From assembly GCF_036898095.1 (NCBI RefSeq), contig NC_090746.1, forward strand, positions 103,211,116-103,275,115: DNA of 64,000 nt. The letters are read 5' to 3'. This stretch comes from Palaemon carinicauda. Taxonomy: Eukaryota; Arthropoda; Malacostraca; Decapoda; Palaemonidae. The notes beneath the pieces were generated by a model. It saw only the letters and a list, made by a program, of their open reading frames with translations, had not been told where the DNA came from and made no database searches. Made by a program: the position numbers and the translations under genes. Each line of letters begins with the position of its first letter. Positions within the stretch are counted from its first letter, which is position 1. Shown in pieces: positions 29,740 to 41,013 of the stretch.

Positions 29740-30660
29740 TTATTCTTTTCTTCATCCTACCCTCTCGTGTGGAAAGCAGCATCCTTGGTTCTCTGCATAA
29801 GCTCCCTTGTGTACCTAGTATTAAGCTAATACTGTTGCATCCCCATCCCCTGGCGAGGTGGTATTGGGAAAGTCTTGGTTACATAAGTTTTTTCCTACAA
29901 TAGACTCAGAATAACTTTACCTAGAGTCACACTTCTGCATGTCCCAACATACAGTTTGCGTAGGCCGCAGACCTTGCTTAGGTCGCGGACCTTGCATAGC
30001 AAGGTTTTAGCGAGGGCAGGGAGTACTAATATACTCGGATAAGGAGCCCCTGGGTAAAGCCAAAAGCCAGACTGGCATGGAAATCCAACCTTCCTAGTGA
30101 GCTAGTCACCCCTAATAAATAGCATGGTTTGTATTCCAGTTACGGAAAAAATGACATTTGTAGATAATTTATATTTTTCCTAACTACAAACTTTGGCTAT
30201 TTATACAAACTTTTCCGCCTTGAAGTCCTACCTCCAAGCAAAGTGAGCTAAATCACAGGTGTGTGAGTGGAAGTGGTAGCAAGGTACCCCCCCCCCCTCC
30301 CTTAACCCCTGAGACAGCAAAGCTCTTGCTGTACCTCAGAGAGGAAAAGCCTACTCGGTCTCGACTGTGAAAGGCTGCTGCTCGGCAGTGTCTTATCATT
30401 AGATTGAACGGGGTTAACCTTTCCTACTCAATTGAATTTTTTCTTCTCATACAGTGTCGATCTTATTGGTCTCCATTTAGAAGTTGGACCACTTCCTCAG
30501 ACAGTAGTTCTTGTACTACGCTCTTGGAAAGAAGCGCTTCATACCGCTGGTCAGTATGGTTATAGGGACATCATCCTTCCTAAGGAATAGTCTCCTACTA
30601 AAGGACGAGTCTTTATATCCGTGTAGGAACAAATTGCATATTTCAAGTCATTATTATTTA
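29740..30660 (+). mobile_element. DIRS-like 3' end of another family
   Basis: Around 30115-30215 are ATAAATAGCATGGTTTGTAT, GTTACGGAAAAAATGACATT, TATATTTTTCCTAACTACAA and ACTTTGGCTATTTATA. Two inverted end sequences joined head to head around an AAAATGAC core give the same layout as the internal complementary regions of the other DIRS copies. The right outer end is probably near 30640-30660 (GTGTAGGAACAAATTGC..GTCATT). A poly-C/CTCCC block (30285-30300) follows as in copies 1 and 2. No coding part is recognisable. Confidence 0.5.
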
Positions 30661-30820
30661 TCTTGACTAGACAAACCTGAATCCTTCAAGTTTTACTTCC
30701 AGACTCAAACCCTCCTGGAAGTCCTAGGTGAAGGTCGGAGTAGCTACTCAGTGCCCTGGCAAGTGGCAGAGCTTTCCCACCATCTGCCAGCAGCTACCAT
30801 AACCTCACTATGAATTTTAA

Positions 30821-33629
30821 CCCTGGATAGGTACGGTCCTCGGACACCCCTTTAAGGGTATACTCGGACGCGAACGACCCCGACGCCAAAAAAAATTCTT
30901 GAAAAATCAGTTTTTGCAGTAACCTCCTTTTTTCTTTTGCCAAAAAAAACTTCAATGAATGCTTAAAACAACTGTAAAGATAAATACTACTCATCTGCAG
31001 AAAAACTATTTATTATAAATATTTTAAAAAATTAAGTAGAAAAAAAAAAAGACCTGACATAAAAATTCATAAAAAAAAAGTTTATACATATATACACAAA
31101 TCCTTTTAGGAATTGATTCTTGAATGTTTAGGACACATCTTGATGTATTTTGGATGAAGTCAGACCCATGGAGGTGAAGATCTGAAATGAGAAAAAAAGG
31201 GTAACTTTTTTTGGCCAAAAAAAATTGTCCAAATTTCATGAATTTTTTTGGGTACCCAAATGAAATAGGAAGTGACTAATTTTTTTAGGGAATAAACATA
31301 TGTTATCCTAAAATAGAAATATGTAAAAAAATCTTCATTATTTTGTAAATTACATTGATATCAGGGGCCATATCTAAAGGTAATTTTTTGAGTACTTGGA
31401 AATTTCGTAAAAAAATACATATATTTAATATATAATATGATATTTATGCAGGTAAAAATATACAAAAATATCACAAATTCTATAGGGAACAAGAATATAT
31501 ATAGATAGGGCAGCTTACGCTCCGGATATGTCCACAAAATGGCCGCCAACCACACTGACTCAGACTCCCTAATCTGCCACTTGAAATGTAGGAAGGGTAT
31601 GTCAATTTCAAGGTGTTATTTACTAATCTAATTATTATTGGATATGAATAAAAATTGTATGGTGGGTTGCTGGATAATTGTCGATTATTTTACGACTATA
31701 AAATTAAAATTCTGACCCAAAAAATTTTATTTGAAGGGAAATAAAATCGAAAAAAAAAATGTAAAACAATATTTTAGCTAAAAAAATTGGATGATGTTCA
31801 ATAAAAAAAAAAAGTAAACAAAATTTTCCGACAAATAAACATCTAGAGGAATCATTACTCTGTGATAGTTCCTTAGTACGTAGTAATTTTGAAAGAATTG
31901 GGAAAAAACGAAAAAATGGCAATCACCGGAAAATCGAACACATACCTATATATACGCCATATCTGGCTAAAAAAAAGATAGGCATGGGTAGCCAGATCAT
32001 CTAGAAACACTTTCCAACACTATAAAAATATAAGTTTTGCGACACTACTTGCCAATTCCTTACGGTAACATGACTAAGCAAAAAAATGCAAAACAAATAA
32101 AAAGGGGCACTCGTGGAAAAATGGCCATTCTAATATACGGCATTTCAGAAAAAAAAAAATTTCAGCCACGTGCTAGGCAAACCATCAAGGCATATTTTCC
32201 GACAAATAAACATATAAATGAAATATTACTCTGTGATAGTTCCTTAGTACGTAGTAATTTTGAAAGAAATGGGAAAAAACGAAAAAATGGCAATCACAGG
32301 AAAATCGAACACATACTTATATATACGCCATATCTGGCTAAAAAAAAAATAGGCATGGGTAGCCAGATCATCTAGAAACACTTTCCAACACTATAAAAAT
32401 ATAAGTTTTGCGACACTACTTGCCAATTCCTTACGGTAACATGACTAAGCAAAAAAATGCAAAAAAAATAAAAAGGGGCACTCGCGGAAAAATGCCCAAC
32501 ATTCTAATATACGGCATCTCAGATAAAAAAAAAAGACATGCACGTGTTAGCCCAACCATCAAGGCACACTTTCTAACACATAAACATGAAAAAAAAATCA
32601 ATAATATACGGCAATTCCTTACTACGTAGTAAATTTTTACAAATATTGAAAAAAAAACAGAAATTGGCAACCGCAGTTAAATACCCAATATACCAATAAC
32701 TACGTCGTATCTGACAAAAACAAAATCACGCATGGGTAGCCAGATCATCTAGACACACTTTCCAACATTAAAAAAGCAAAAGTTTTACGACACTATTTCG
32801 CAATATCTTACGGAAAAATGACTTGGCAAAAAAATTAAAAAAAATTAAAAAGTGACACTCGTGGTAAAATGCCCGACATTCTAATATACGACATCTCAGA
32901 TAAAAAAAAAGACATGCACGTGTTAGCCCAACCATCAAGGCACACTTTCTAACACATAAACATGAAAAAAAAATGAATAATATACGGCAATTCCTTACTA
33001 CGTAGTAATTTTTACAAATATTGAAAAAAAAACAGAAATTGGTAACCGCAGTTAAATACCCAATATACTAATAACTACGTCGTATCTGACAAAAACAAAG
33101 TCATGCATGGGTAGCCAGATCATCTAGACACACTTTCCAACACTAAACAAGCAAAAGTTTTACGACACTATTTGGCAATATCTTACGGAAAAATGACTTG
33201 GCAAAAAAATGAAAAAAAATGAAAGAGGGGCACTCGCGGTAAAATGGTCCTCGTGGTGATGAACGACATTTTAACTAAAAAAAAAAACATGCACATGGTA
33301 GCCAAACAATCCACCAAGACTTTCCACAACTGATAACCTATACAAGTTGCACCATTTTACGACAATTTCATAATACGTAATAACTTTGATAATTATGCAA
33401 ACTACCTCAGAAGGGTAAACTCGGACGCGAACGACCCCGACGCGTCTCAGAAATCGGGGAAGGAGTACAGCTACAGCAATGCACATCTGGACACTACTAG
33501 AGCGTGTAGGGGAGACACCTCCTGCAGGTCGATCACCCACAAATTCAGTCACGGGGCTGAGTCACGTGAGAAAAACCTGTTTTTTTTTGACGCTCGGGGT
33601 CGCAAACGACCCGCCGTACCTATCCAGGG
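30821..33629. mobile_element. piggyBac-type non-autonomous transposon
   Basis: Terminal inverted repeats of 16 bp, CCCTGGATAGGTACGG at 30821-30836 and its complement at 33614-33629, are each flanked by TTAA (30817-30820 and 33630-33633). TTAA targets and CCC-starting termini are diagnostic of piggyBac. Subterminal repeats carry ACGCGAACGACCCCGACG (about 30869 and 33424) and an inverted relative near the right end. No transposase frame exists in the 2809 bp. Most of the interior is a 372-bp tandem repeat. It lies directly beside the DIRS 3' end at 30660. Confidence 0.88.
31820..33240. repeat. 372-bp tandem repeat inside the piggyBac-type element
   Basis: About four units, with starts marked by (C)CGACAAATAAACAT at 31828 and 32199 and the derived CTAACACATAAACATGAA at about 32573 and 32948. 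Every unit contains TAGTACGTAGTAATTTT-like text, GGCATGGGTAGCCAGATCAT, CACTTTCCAACA and GGGGCACTCG. The first two units resemble each other more than the last two, so the array grew in two phases. Short Lys-rich frames over it are not genes. Confidence 0.9.
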
Positions 33630-33633
33630 TTAA

Positions 33634-34154
33634 AGTTCAAGTCAGGCTGAAAACATACTCCTTTTAAAGAACTCAAGTTTGTATTGTTTGGTAATTGGAA
33701 CTTAGGTTTGTATAGTTTGGTAAAATGCAAATTACCATTAGAATTGATTATATTGATGGTTTTATAAGCTCTGGAAAAGGATGGAAGTACGTATACCCAG
33801 TAAGTGAAAAATAACATTGAATAAGTTCGTCAAAGAAATACTCGAGACTAGGATAGTGAATCCGTATAAGTCTTCCATAGTTTAAGGCTAGATAAATAAG
33901 GTGGTGAAGATGGGTAGAGTAAGGTGATCCATTGATTGAAGGTTAACCAGAAAATCCACTTAGATAAATTGATTAATATAATAAGATAACTGGAGTTAGT
34001 TTGGGAATAATTTTAGTCAGTTGGTGATCTTTTTTGGTTTTTTGTTTTTAGAAGAATGAAAACACCTCAATTATTAACTTGGCCAGCGCTATACTCTTGT
34101 TTACTAAGTAATATTGTACCCAAACTTTTACTGTGACAGTAAATCTTATTTTTG
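33634..34154. other. AT-rich DNA, no gene
   Basis: No coding frame or known element recognised between the piggyBac-type element and the next LINE. Confidence 0.55.
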
Positions 34155-35297
34155 CTCAGAATTATTATTTTTATTATTATTACTAGCCAAGCTACAACCC
34201 AAGTTGGAAAAGCAAGATGCTATAAGCCAACAGGGAAAAATAACCCAGTGAGGAAAGGTAATAAAATAAATAAATGATGAGAATAAATTAACAATATATC
34301 ATTCTAAAAAACAGTAACAGCGTCAAAACAGATATGTCCTATATAAACTATTAGCAACGTCAAAAACAGGTATGTCTTATAAACTATAGAAAGACTCCTG
34401 TCAGCTTGGTCAACATAAAAACATTTGCTCCAACTTTGAACTTTTGAAGTTCTACTGATTCAACTACCCGATTAAGAAGATCTGAATGTAAAGGATGGTC
34501 AGAGTTATGGAAAATCTTATGTAACATGCATAATGAACTAATTGAACGACGGTGCCAAAGATTAATATCTAGATCAGGAATAAGAAATTTAATAGACCGT
34601 AAGTTTCTGTCCAACAAATTAATATGAGAATCAGCAGCTGAAAACCAGACAGGAGAACAATACTCAAAACAAGGTAGAATGAAAGAATTAAAACACCGAA
34701 AATCTTGTAAGACTTTCTCAATAAGCCAATTTTTTGTGCAATTGAAGAAGACAGACCTAATGCGTTTCTCAAAAGTAAATTTGCTGTTGAGAATCACACC
34801 TAAAATTTTAAAAGTCACACAAATTTAAAGAAACATTATCAATACTGAGAGCTGGATGTTGAGGAGCCACCGTCCTTGACCTACTTACAATCATACTTTG
34901 AGTTTTGTTAGGATTCAACTTCATACCCCATAATTTGCACCATGCACTAATTTTAGCCAAATCTCTATTTAGGGATTCACCAACCCCAGATCTACATTCA
35001 GGGGATGGAATTGATGTAAAGAGAGTAGCATCATCTGCATATGCAACAAGCTTGTTTTCTAGGCCAAACCACGTGTCCTGTGTATATAGTATGAAAAGTA
35101 ATGGGCCAAGAACACTACCCTGTGGGACACCGGATATCACATTCCTATACTCGCTATGGTGCCCATCAACAACTACTCTTTGAGATCTATTACTTAAAAA
35201 ATCTATAATAATGCTAAGAAATGACCCACCCACTCCCAACTGTTTAAGTTTGAAAACAATGGCCTCATGATTAACACGATCAAAGGCAGCACTAAAA
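34155..35297 (-). mobile_element. Non-LTR retrotransposon, copy 2 (5'-truncated, internally deleted)
   Basis: Same family as 625-2242 in the same orientation: an (ATT)n tail at 34160-34180, the 3' untranslated block (GCCAAGCTACAACCCAAGTT), then the RT frame. The 5' end stops at about 35297 within DFSAAFD. Compared with copy 1, a 138-bp in-frame segment is missing where AGATC is repeated in copy 1 (955-959 and 1093-1097). Confidence 0.92.
34384..35297 (-). pseudogene. RT fragment of non-LTR copy 2, frameshifted
   Basis: Two overlapping minus-strand frames meet at about 34810. The upstream frame (to 35297) has [34 protein letters not shown] and the catalytic YADD. The downstream frame (34384-34818) has ILGVILNSKFTFEKRI and [12 protein letters not shown] small deletion relative to copy 1 (Leu-Tyr-Asp-Ser becomes Leu-Cys-Asp-Phe) causes the shift, a second indel sits near 34710, and the 138-bp loss removes the segment from PGQFYPV to KLWNDLP. 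The enzyme is therefore non-functional. The high identity to copy 1 elsewhere indicates recent common ancestry. Confidence 0.9.
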
Positions 35298-36157
35298 TAC
35301 ATACATTTGTTACAAATGTTTTATTAGTATTGTGTGAGTTTTACCAGGTATCCCTTGTGGTGTAAGGTAGAATGTTTAATTCAAGGAATTATGGTTTATT
35401 GATTCTCTTGGAGAAAATTGAAGGATTAGTGGAGCTTCCTGTTAACCAGTGGATTACCAAAGTCTAGGTTTTTTATTATTATTGTGAAGTATTTCCTTTT
35501 CAGGCCTTAAGAGTTATTATTATTGTTATTATTATTAGTATTACTTGCTAATTTACGGGATTTACTTTCGGTTATAATATTTTCTGTTATGAATGTTATG
35601 GACATGTCTAGGCTATCGCTATTTCCATGTTTATGCACATATACCCAATACATTGGAATGTTTTATATTCTTTATAGTGTATCATGCAGAATATTTTATT
35701 TAGTATAGTCTTGACAATGAAGTGCATTGTAAAATATTTGAAGAAGACTCATACATCTGTAGTCCTGAAATTAAAATCTTGTATTTATTTTTCAGACTAT
35801 AATCATCAAAAGGGAAGGAAGTATTATAGCCTCCTGCACAAAACAGGAAATTGAACTGAAAATATGCACTAAAATGAGGCATTCCTACTGACATCATTTT
35901 GAAGATTGGCAGCGAATAATCAGTGATTTACTACAAGAAATTCCTGAATGTTTACGAGGAAGAGAAGTTGATTCATTTTATCAATTTCTAATTTCAAAAG
36001 GAGCACCAACCAATCGTCTTGACTGAAGCTGCTAGTCTATCATTAAACTTTTCTGGATTGTTAAAATACTCTGAGAAATATTACTATAAATATCTTGAAA
36101 TGCTCACGTGACCCTAGTTATTTAATTTTAGGTGGTTGTGTGTTACAAGGGTCACCC
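35298..36157. other. AT-rich DNA, no gene
   Basis: No supported gene. A short ATT run lies at 35514-35540. Confidence 0.55.
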
Positions 36158-37024
36158 CATTTATATGCCCTATTTTCACTAGCAATCACTGAGAAAATTT
36201 TCATGTTACAGTAAATAAGTAATATAAATATTTAAAACAAAGATATTACCAGATTACTTCTAGTTAATCAAAGTTTGTGTATTTCTGGAAGTCATGAATT
36301 TGATTATTATAACAATCTACTTTTATTTAGCTAGTAGCAAGTATTTTATTTGCTTTCAATCTTTAGAAATTCTTTGCATATAAAGCTAATTTTATTTTTA
36401 ATTCTATGCATCTTTCCCTTGAAAATACTCGATGCTATTTTCACTAGTAAATTCTAAACACCCAAAAATTAAATTGAACTTGATCTCCAAACCTATCTAT
36501 ATATAATTGAAATTCAGATTGCAATGTCCTAATTTTCATTTAATTGTAAACGATTACAATCATTCGTTTAGTTGCCTGAAAGCTAGCAAGTGAATACAAA
36601 TATATTGAATGATCATTTATATGCCCTATTTTCACTAACAATCACTGAGAAAACTTTTATGTTAGAGTAAATAAGTAATATAAATATTTAAAACTATGAT
36701 ATTACCAGATTACTTCTAGTTTATCAAAGTTTGTGTATTTCTGGAAGTCATGAATTTGATTATCATAACAATCTACTTTTATTTAGCTAGTAGCAAGTAT
36801 TTTATTTGCTCTCAATCTTTAGAAATTCATTGCATATAAAGCTAATTTTATTTTTAATTCTATGCATCTTTCCCTTGAAAGCTAATTGAACTTGCTGTCC
36901 AAACCTATCTATATCTAATTGAAATTCAGATTGCAATGTCCTAATTTTCATTTAATTGTAAACGATTACAATCATTCGTTTAGTTGCCTGAAAACTAGAA
37001 AGTGAATACAAATATATTGAATAA
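36158..37024. repeat. Tandem duplication, 456-bp period
   Basis: CATTTATATGCCCTATTTTC begins each copy (36158 and 36614). About 400 bp then match nearly base for base, ending in GTGAATACAAATATATTGAA. The second copy lacks about 50 bp (the CGATGCTATTTTCACTAGTA stretch of copy one). The lost stretch contains a repeat of TATTTTCACTA, which may have guided the deletion. No coding role is seen. Confidence 0.92.
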
Positions 37025-37374
37025 TAATGGATTCCTATTACCTCTTAAAATTCCTAGTCTGAATAATTATAGGTTATGTTGATTGAATTTTTTTTTATTG
37101 TGTTATTGCAAATGTTTTTAAAAATTAAGGAAATTTTACATTAAAAACCAATAAAGACCCACAAATGTAAATAATGAAGTAACTGTTCCTTAGACATTTG
37201 TTGCACATGTTTTAAATTTTCAATAATTAGATGTTAAATCAAATGTAAATTTCCTTTGGATCTCTAAACATACTTCTATATTGTATCATTTTTAGAACGG
37301 AGTAAATTACTGTAAACAAGTTCTCTGAATGTGTGGCTAAAAGGAAACTGATATTAATATTTTTCAATATTTAA

Positions 37375-37533
37375 CTTAGCCGGTGATTATATAGCTGCAA
37401 CTCTGTTGCTCGACAGACAACTCTACGGTAAAAACTCGCCAGCGATCGCTACACATGTTGCGGGTGTGCCCAACAGCGCCATCTGTCGTCCAGATACCCA
37501 GTACTCAATGTAAACAAAGACTCAATTTTTTCT
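37375..37533 (+). repeat. Left inverted terminal repeat of DIRS copy 1
   Basis: Starts CTTAGCCGGTGATTATATAG and ends near AAAGACTCAATTTT. It is complementary to 43656-43813 with only a few mismatches (for example ACATGTTGC against ACAGGTTGC). Confidence 0.93.
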
Positions 37534-38680
37534 CTGTCGAGGTGTCGACAAGACGTACTTTACTCGCTGTTGCTAAACTGGAGTTTTTCACATCTATTTG
37601 GTGAAGTACTATATTCTAGTTTTGAGCTTTCGCTATGCAGGTGTTTTATCTTCATCTTAAATCTTGAACTCGCTTTGGATAGATTTAATTATGGTGACAA
37701 AGAGAGTATGGACTTTCTTTCACTTTTAAATGGCCAACCCTTCCCTTAGACGGAAGTGTGTTTAGGCTTTTAGTATTATCTTATCACGTTATAAATTTTC
37801 CTCTATATATTTTATATCTCTCCGCCTTTATTAGGCCTCTTCGATTAACTTTCCATTTATTATAAACATATAAAAATAAATTTTAATGTTTTGTTTATAT
37901 GCAACCTTTCCTGAGACTAGGCGGTCCTAACTTGGAAACAGAAGTTAATCAACGTTGAGCCCTTTATATCGTAATTAGCTTTTAAAGAGCTAAGGATTTA
38001 AAACTTTTTAAATGTAATATTTTATGAAAGAATTTCTTTGATAGTCTTCGTACTGTTTTCAAAGATGAACTAACGTTTAGTTTTTTTATGCTACGCAGTT
38101 GTTGACGTTCAGGACGTTCAACATGCGCTCTATCGTTACGATAGAGAGAGAGTGTATCACGGTTTCACTTTGCAGTAAGAGTAAATCGATTCTGACGTTT
38201 TGTTCATTCTTTCTTAGCTTAAATGTTTTAAATTCTTTTTTAAAGGAACTTTTTATTTGAAAAACCTTTCAGTTTTTTCCTTTAGTCAAATAACATTTTT
38301 TTTTTTTTTGACGAAATATAATTGGGCTCTTCTCTTAGGTGCGAAATCAAGAGAGAAAGAGAGAGAGAGATAGAGACGGAGGGAGAGAGAGGAGAGAAAA
38401 CGTTCCGTTCAAGCGGGTAACGTTGTTCTTGAGTTACTCTCGTCCCTAGTCGCTGTACGGGGAGAAAGGATAAAACGTTTTTAGTTTTTTATTCTCGTCC
38501 CCAGGCTCTGTGCGGTGAGAGATTGAAAACGTAGTTATATGAACTAGTGTTTAGTCTCTTTCCCAGCCACTGATTTTTTTTTTATCTTAAAATATGTTTT
38601 CTGTTTTTTGCTGGTATTAATGAGCTTGCATTATACGACTGATTTCGCAATTACTACCTTTTGATGAAGGGTAGAATTGC

Positions 38681-40987
38681 GTGTTTCAGGTAGAAATCAG
38701 TAAAAGTTTCGATTTCAGTGAAATAAGTGCAAAACAGAAAATCAAAGTGATATGCGCAAAGTGTTCTAGTGTTGCGTCCGAGGGTTCGTCTGTTCGTGCC
38801 TGTCGTTCACCTAGTCCGGGACCTCTTGCATGCTCCCAAGCCCAGGGGAGAAGTAATGTCAAACGACTTATGGGTTCGAGAGGCCTTGATCAACGAACAG
38901 ACGTTTTCCCTCTATGGTATCGGGTGTATCTTACCAAGATCTCCCCTACCATAAGACGAGAGAGACGTTGTTTCTCCTCGTCATCCGAAGGCTTTTTGCA
39001 TAAGAAACCTGTCACAAGGTTTCGAAGCCCTTAAGCGAAAGTCAGTCCTTTCAGGACAGGTCCAGCGTCCTGGTTACAACCATTAGGACAGTTCTGACCC
39101 TATGCAGTCATCGGATAACTGCTCGCCGCCTAACAAAAGCGTAACACAGACTCCGAGAGTCTTTTTTTGTTGGCAAAGTGTTGCGGTCACAGACGTTACC
39201 CTCGTCTCTTACCACAACCATTTCCGTTGATCCTTAATGGGTTGTGTGGCAAGACATGCAGTATATGCTTGCCTCCCTTATGGAAGACTATTCTGCCGAT
39301 TAGTCCGTTGAGTCTAGCCGTTTATCTCATCGATATCCTGGCTTTCAGCCAACCTAACGTTCCTTTGTGCTTACTGTTGACGTTGGCGTAGCTTAGTAAC
39401 GACAGTCAGGTTGTTGAGAACCACACTCGATGCGGTCTCGTGTGGTTTTTCAGCCGCATTTGGACGTTAGGCCACTTGCTGATGCTCCTGTTGACGTTCT
39501 AGACGTTCACTAACAATCGGAGTTGACTTGTTTTGACGTTGTGCGTCAACCTCCGCATTCTAGAGTTGTTTTGACTGCTCAGTCTAGGCAGTCAAAGCAG
39601 TCTCGAGTGGACGCTGTGCGTCCTCACGCACCTGTTGTGGTTGACAGTTCAGTTGTTGACAGTTCACAGACTGTCAAGCAGTTACATGACGTTGCGTTCT
39701 GGTCCGCTACTCATGCACCAGTGAGTGTGGACTCTGCTTGTAAAGCATTGCCACCACGGTAGGTCTCTCCCTTGCTTGAGACTCAGCTTTTATCGGACAA
39801 GGTTCCTGTAGATGAGGAAGTTGCTGTTCCCCCTCCTACTGATATTCCCTTGAGGACTCTGTCAGATGGAGAGGAGCCTAAAGCTGCTTAGCCCCCTATG
39901 GACTTTAATTAAATCATGATGATTTTTTTAAGGATCTTTGTCCGGATCTTTTTGTAACTGCTGCTCCTCGTTCGCCTAAACGTCAGAGCTTACACTAGGC
40001 CTAGCTACTTCGAAGCCGTTGTTTTTAAGCTCGTGCTCTCTCGCTCTCCTAGAGAGCTTTACGTTGGCTAGGCGACTGGTTTTTCACCAGGAGGAGTTTG
40101 GGGGATACAGCCTTTGCTTTCCCTTCTTTTAAACTGGTTTATAGAGCGAGAGTCTGATATGACACGAGAGAAGTTCTCGGCTTGGGAGTTCATGCCTCTG
40201 CCCAGATAGACTTCCCAATTCTCGTAGACTCTCCCTGGCGCCTGGCCAGGAGACGCTCCAAGTTTTTTACAGGTCAACTTCACAGCTGTTTTTGAGCCTT
40301 TGAAGTTTTGCTGTACTATTATGTCATGCATAACAAGGCTTTCAGGGATGGTAAGCGGTACCTCCTCAGTCGCTAACCCTGTCTGTTGCCGCACCTGCTC
40401 CCGTAGACCCTAAATGGGCTTTGCTGCAAGACATGCAGTCCAAGCTTGCGTCCTTGATAGAGGACTTTAATGCGGAGAAGGTTGCTACCGAACCTTCTGG
40501 CCAACAACCTTCCAACCGGTCGGTTGTGCGCCCTGTTGACGCTGAGGTAACCTACTCGCGTCTGCCAGTTGAGGTGGTTCCTCCACCGATGCGACCCAGT
40601 GTGGGTTGCCAGCCGCACGTTGACGTTAAGCGACGCTCGGAGGTGGTTGTTGACGTTCAGGACGTTCAACAACCAGCAGAGGTGACTTGTTTTGACGCAG
40701 TGCGTCAACCTCAGCAACCCGGTAGGGTGTTGACTGCACAACCCAGACGGTCTAGACAGTCTCGGGTTGACGCTGTGCTTCCTCGCGCACCCATGGTTGT
40801 TGACAGTTCACAGACTGTGCGGCAGTTCCATGATGTTGCGTCCGGCTCCGTCACGCATGCACCAGTGCGACCGGACTCAGCGAGCCAGACGTTGCCCACT
40901 CCGTTGCCGTTTCCTCATCAGTTTTCGGATGAGGAACCCTCTGATGAGGACGTTGCTGAACAACAAGACGATCAGCCCCCAGAATAG
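38681..40987 (+). pseudogene. DIRS gag-like region with internal duplication (copy 1)
   Basis: The first-ORF region of the DIRS element. A frame from about 38681 to 39034 (KVICAKCSSVASEGSSVRAC) is followed by frameshifts, then frames at 39523-39762 and 40421-40987. The last two are homologous modules. Both contain VTCFD(V/A)VRQP, SRQSRVDAV, VVDSSQTV(K/R)Q and THAPV, with the same nucleotide surroundings (CAAGACATGCAGT at 39250 and 40427). About 1.18 kb has thus been duplicated in tandem. The proteins are rich in Val, Pro, Gln and Ser and end acidic (SDEEPSDEDVAEQQDD). Gag function is inferred from position, as in other DIRS elements. The first module is broken; the second reads openly for 188 codons. 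Confidence 0.6.
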
Positions 40988-41013
40988 ATCAAGCCCTGCT
41001 ATCCATCCAGAAG

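Noticed and set aside
31024..32670. Lys- or Phe-rich ORFs inside the piggyBac-type element
   Set aside because: Generated by A/T-rich 372-bp tandem repeats. No transposase motif (for example DDD context) is present.
40068..40741. Minus-strand ORFs in the DIRS gag region
   Set aside because: No motifs. They overlap the plus-strand gag-like frames that are homologous to copy 3.
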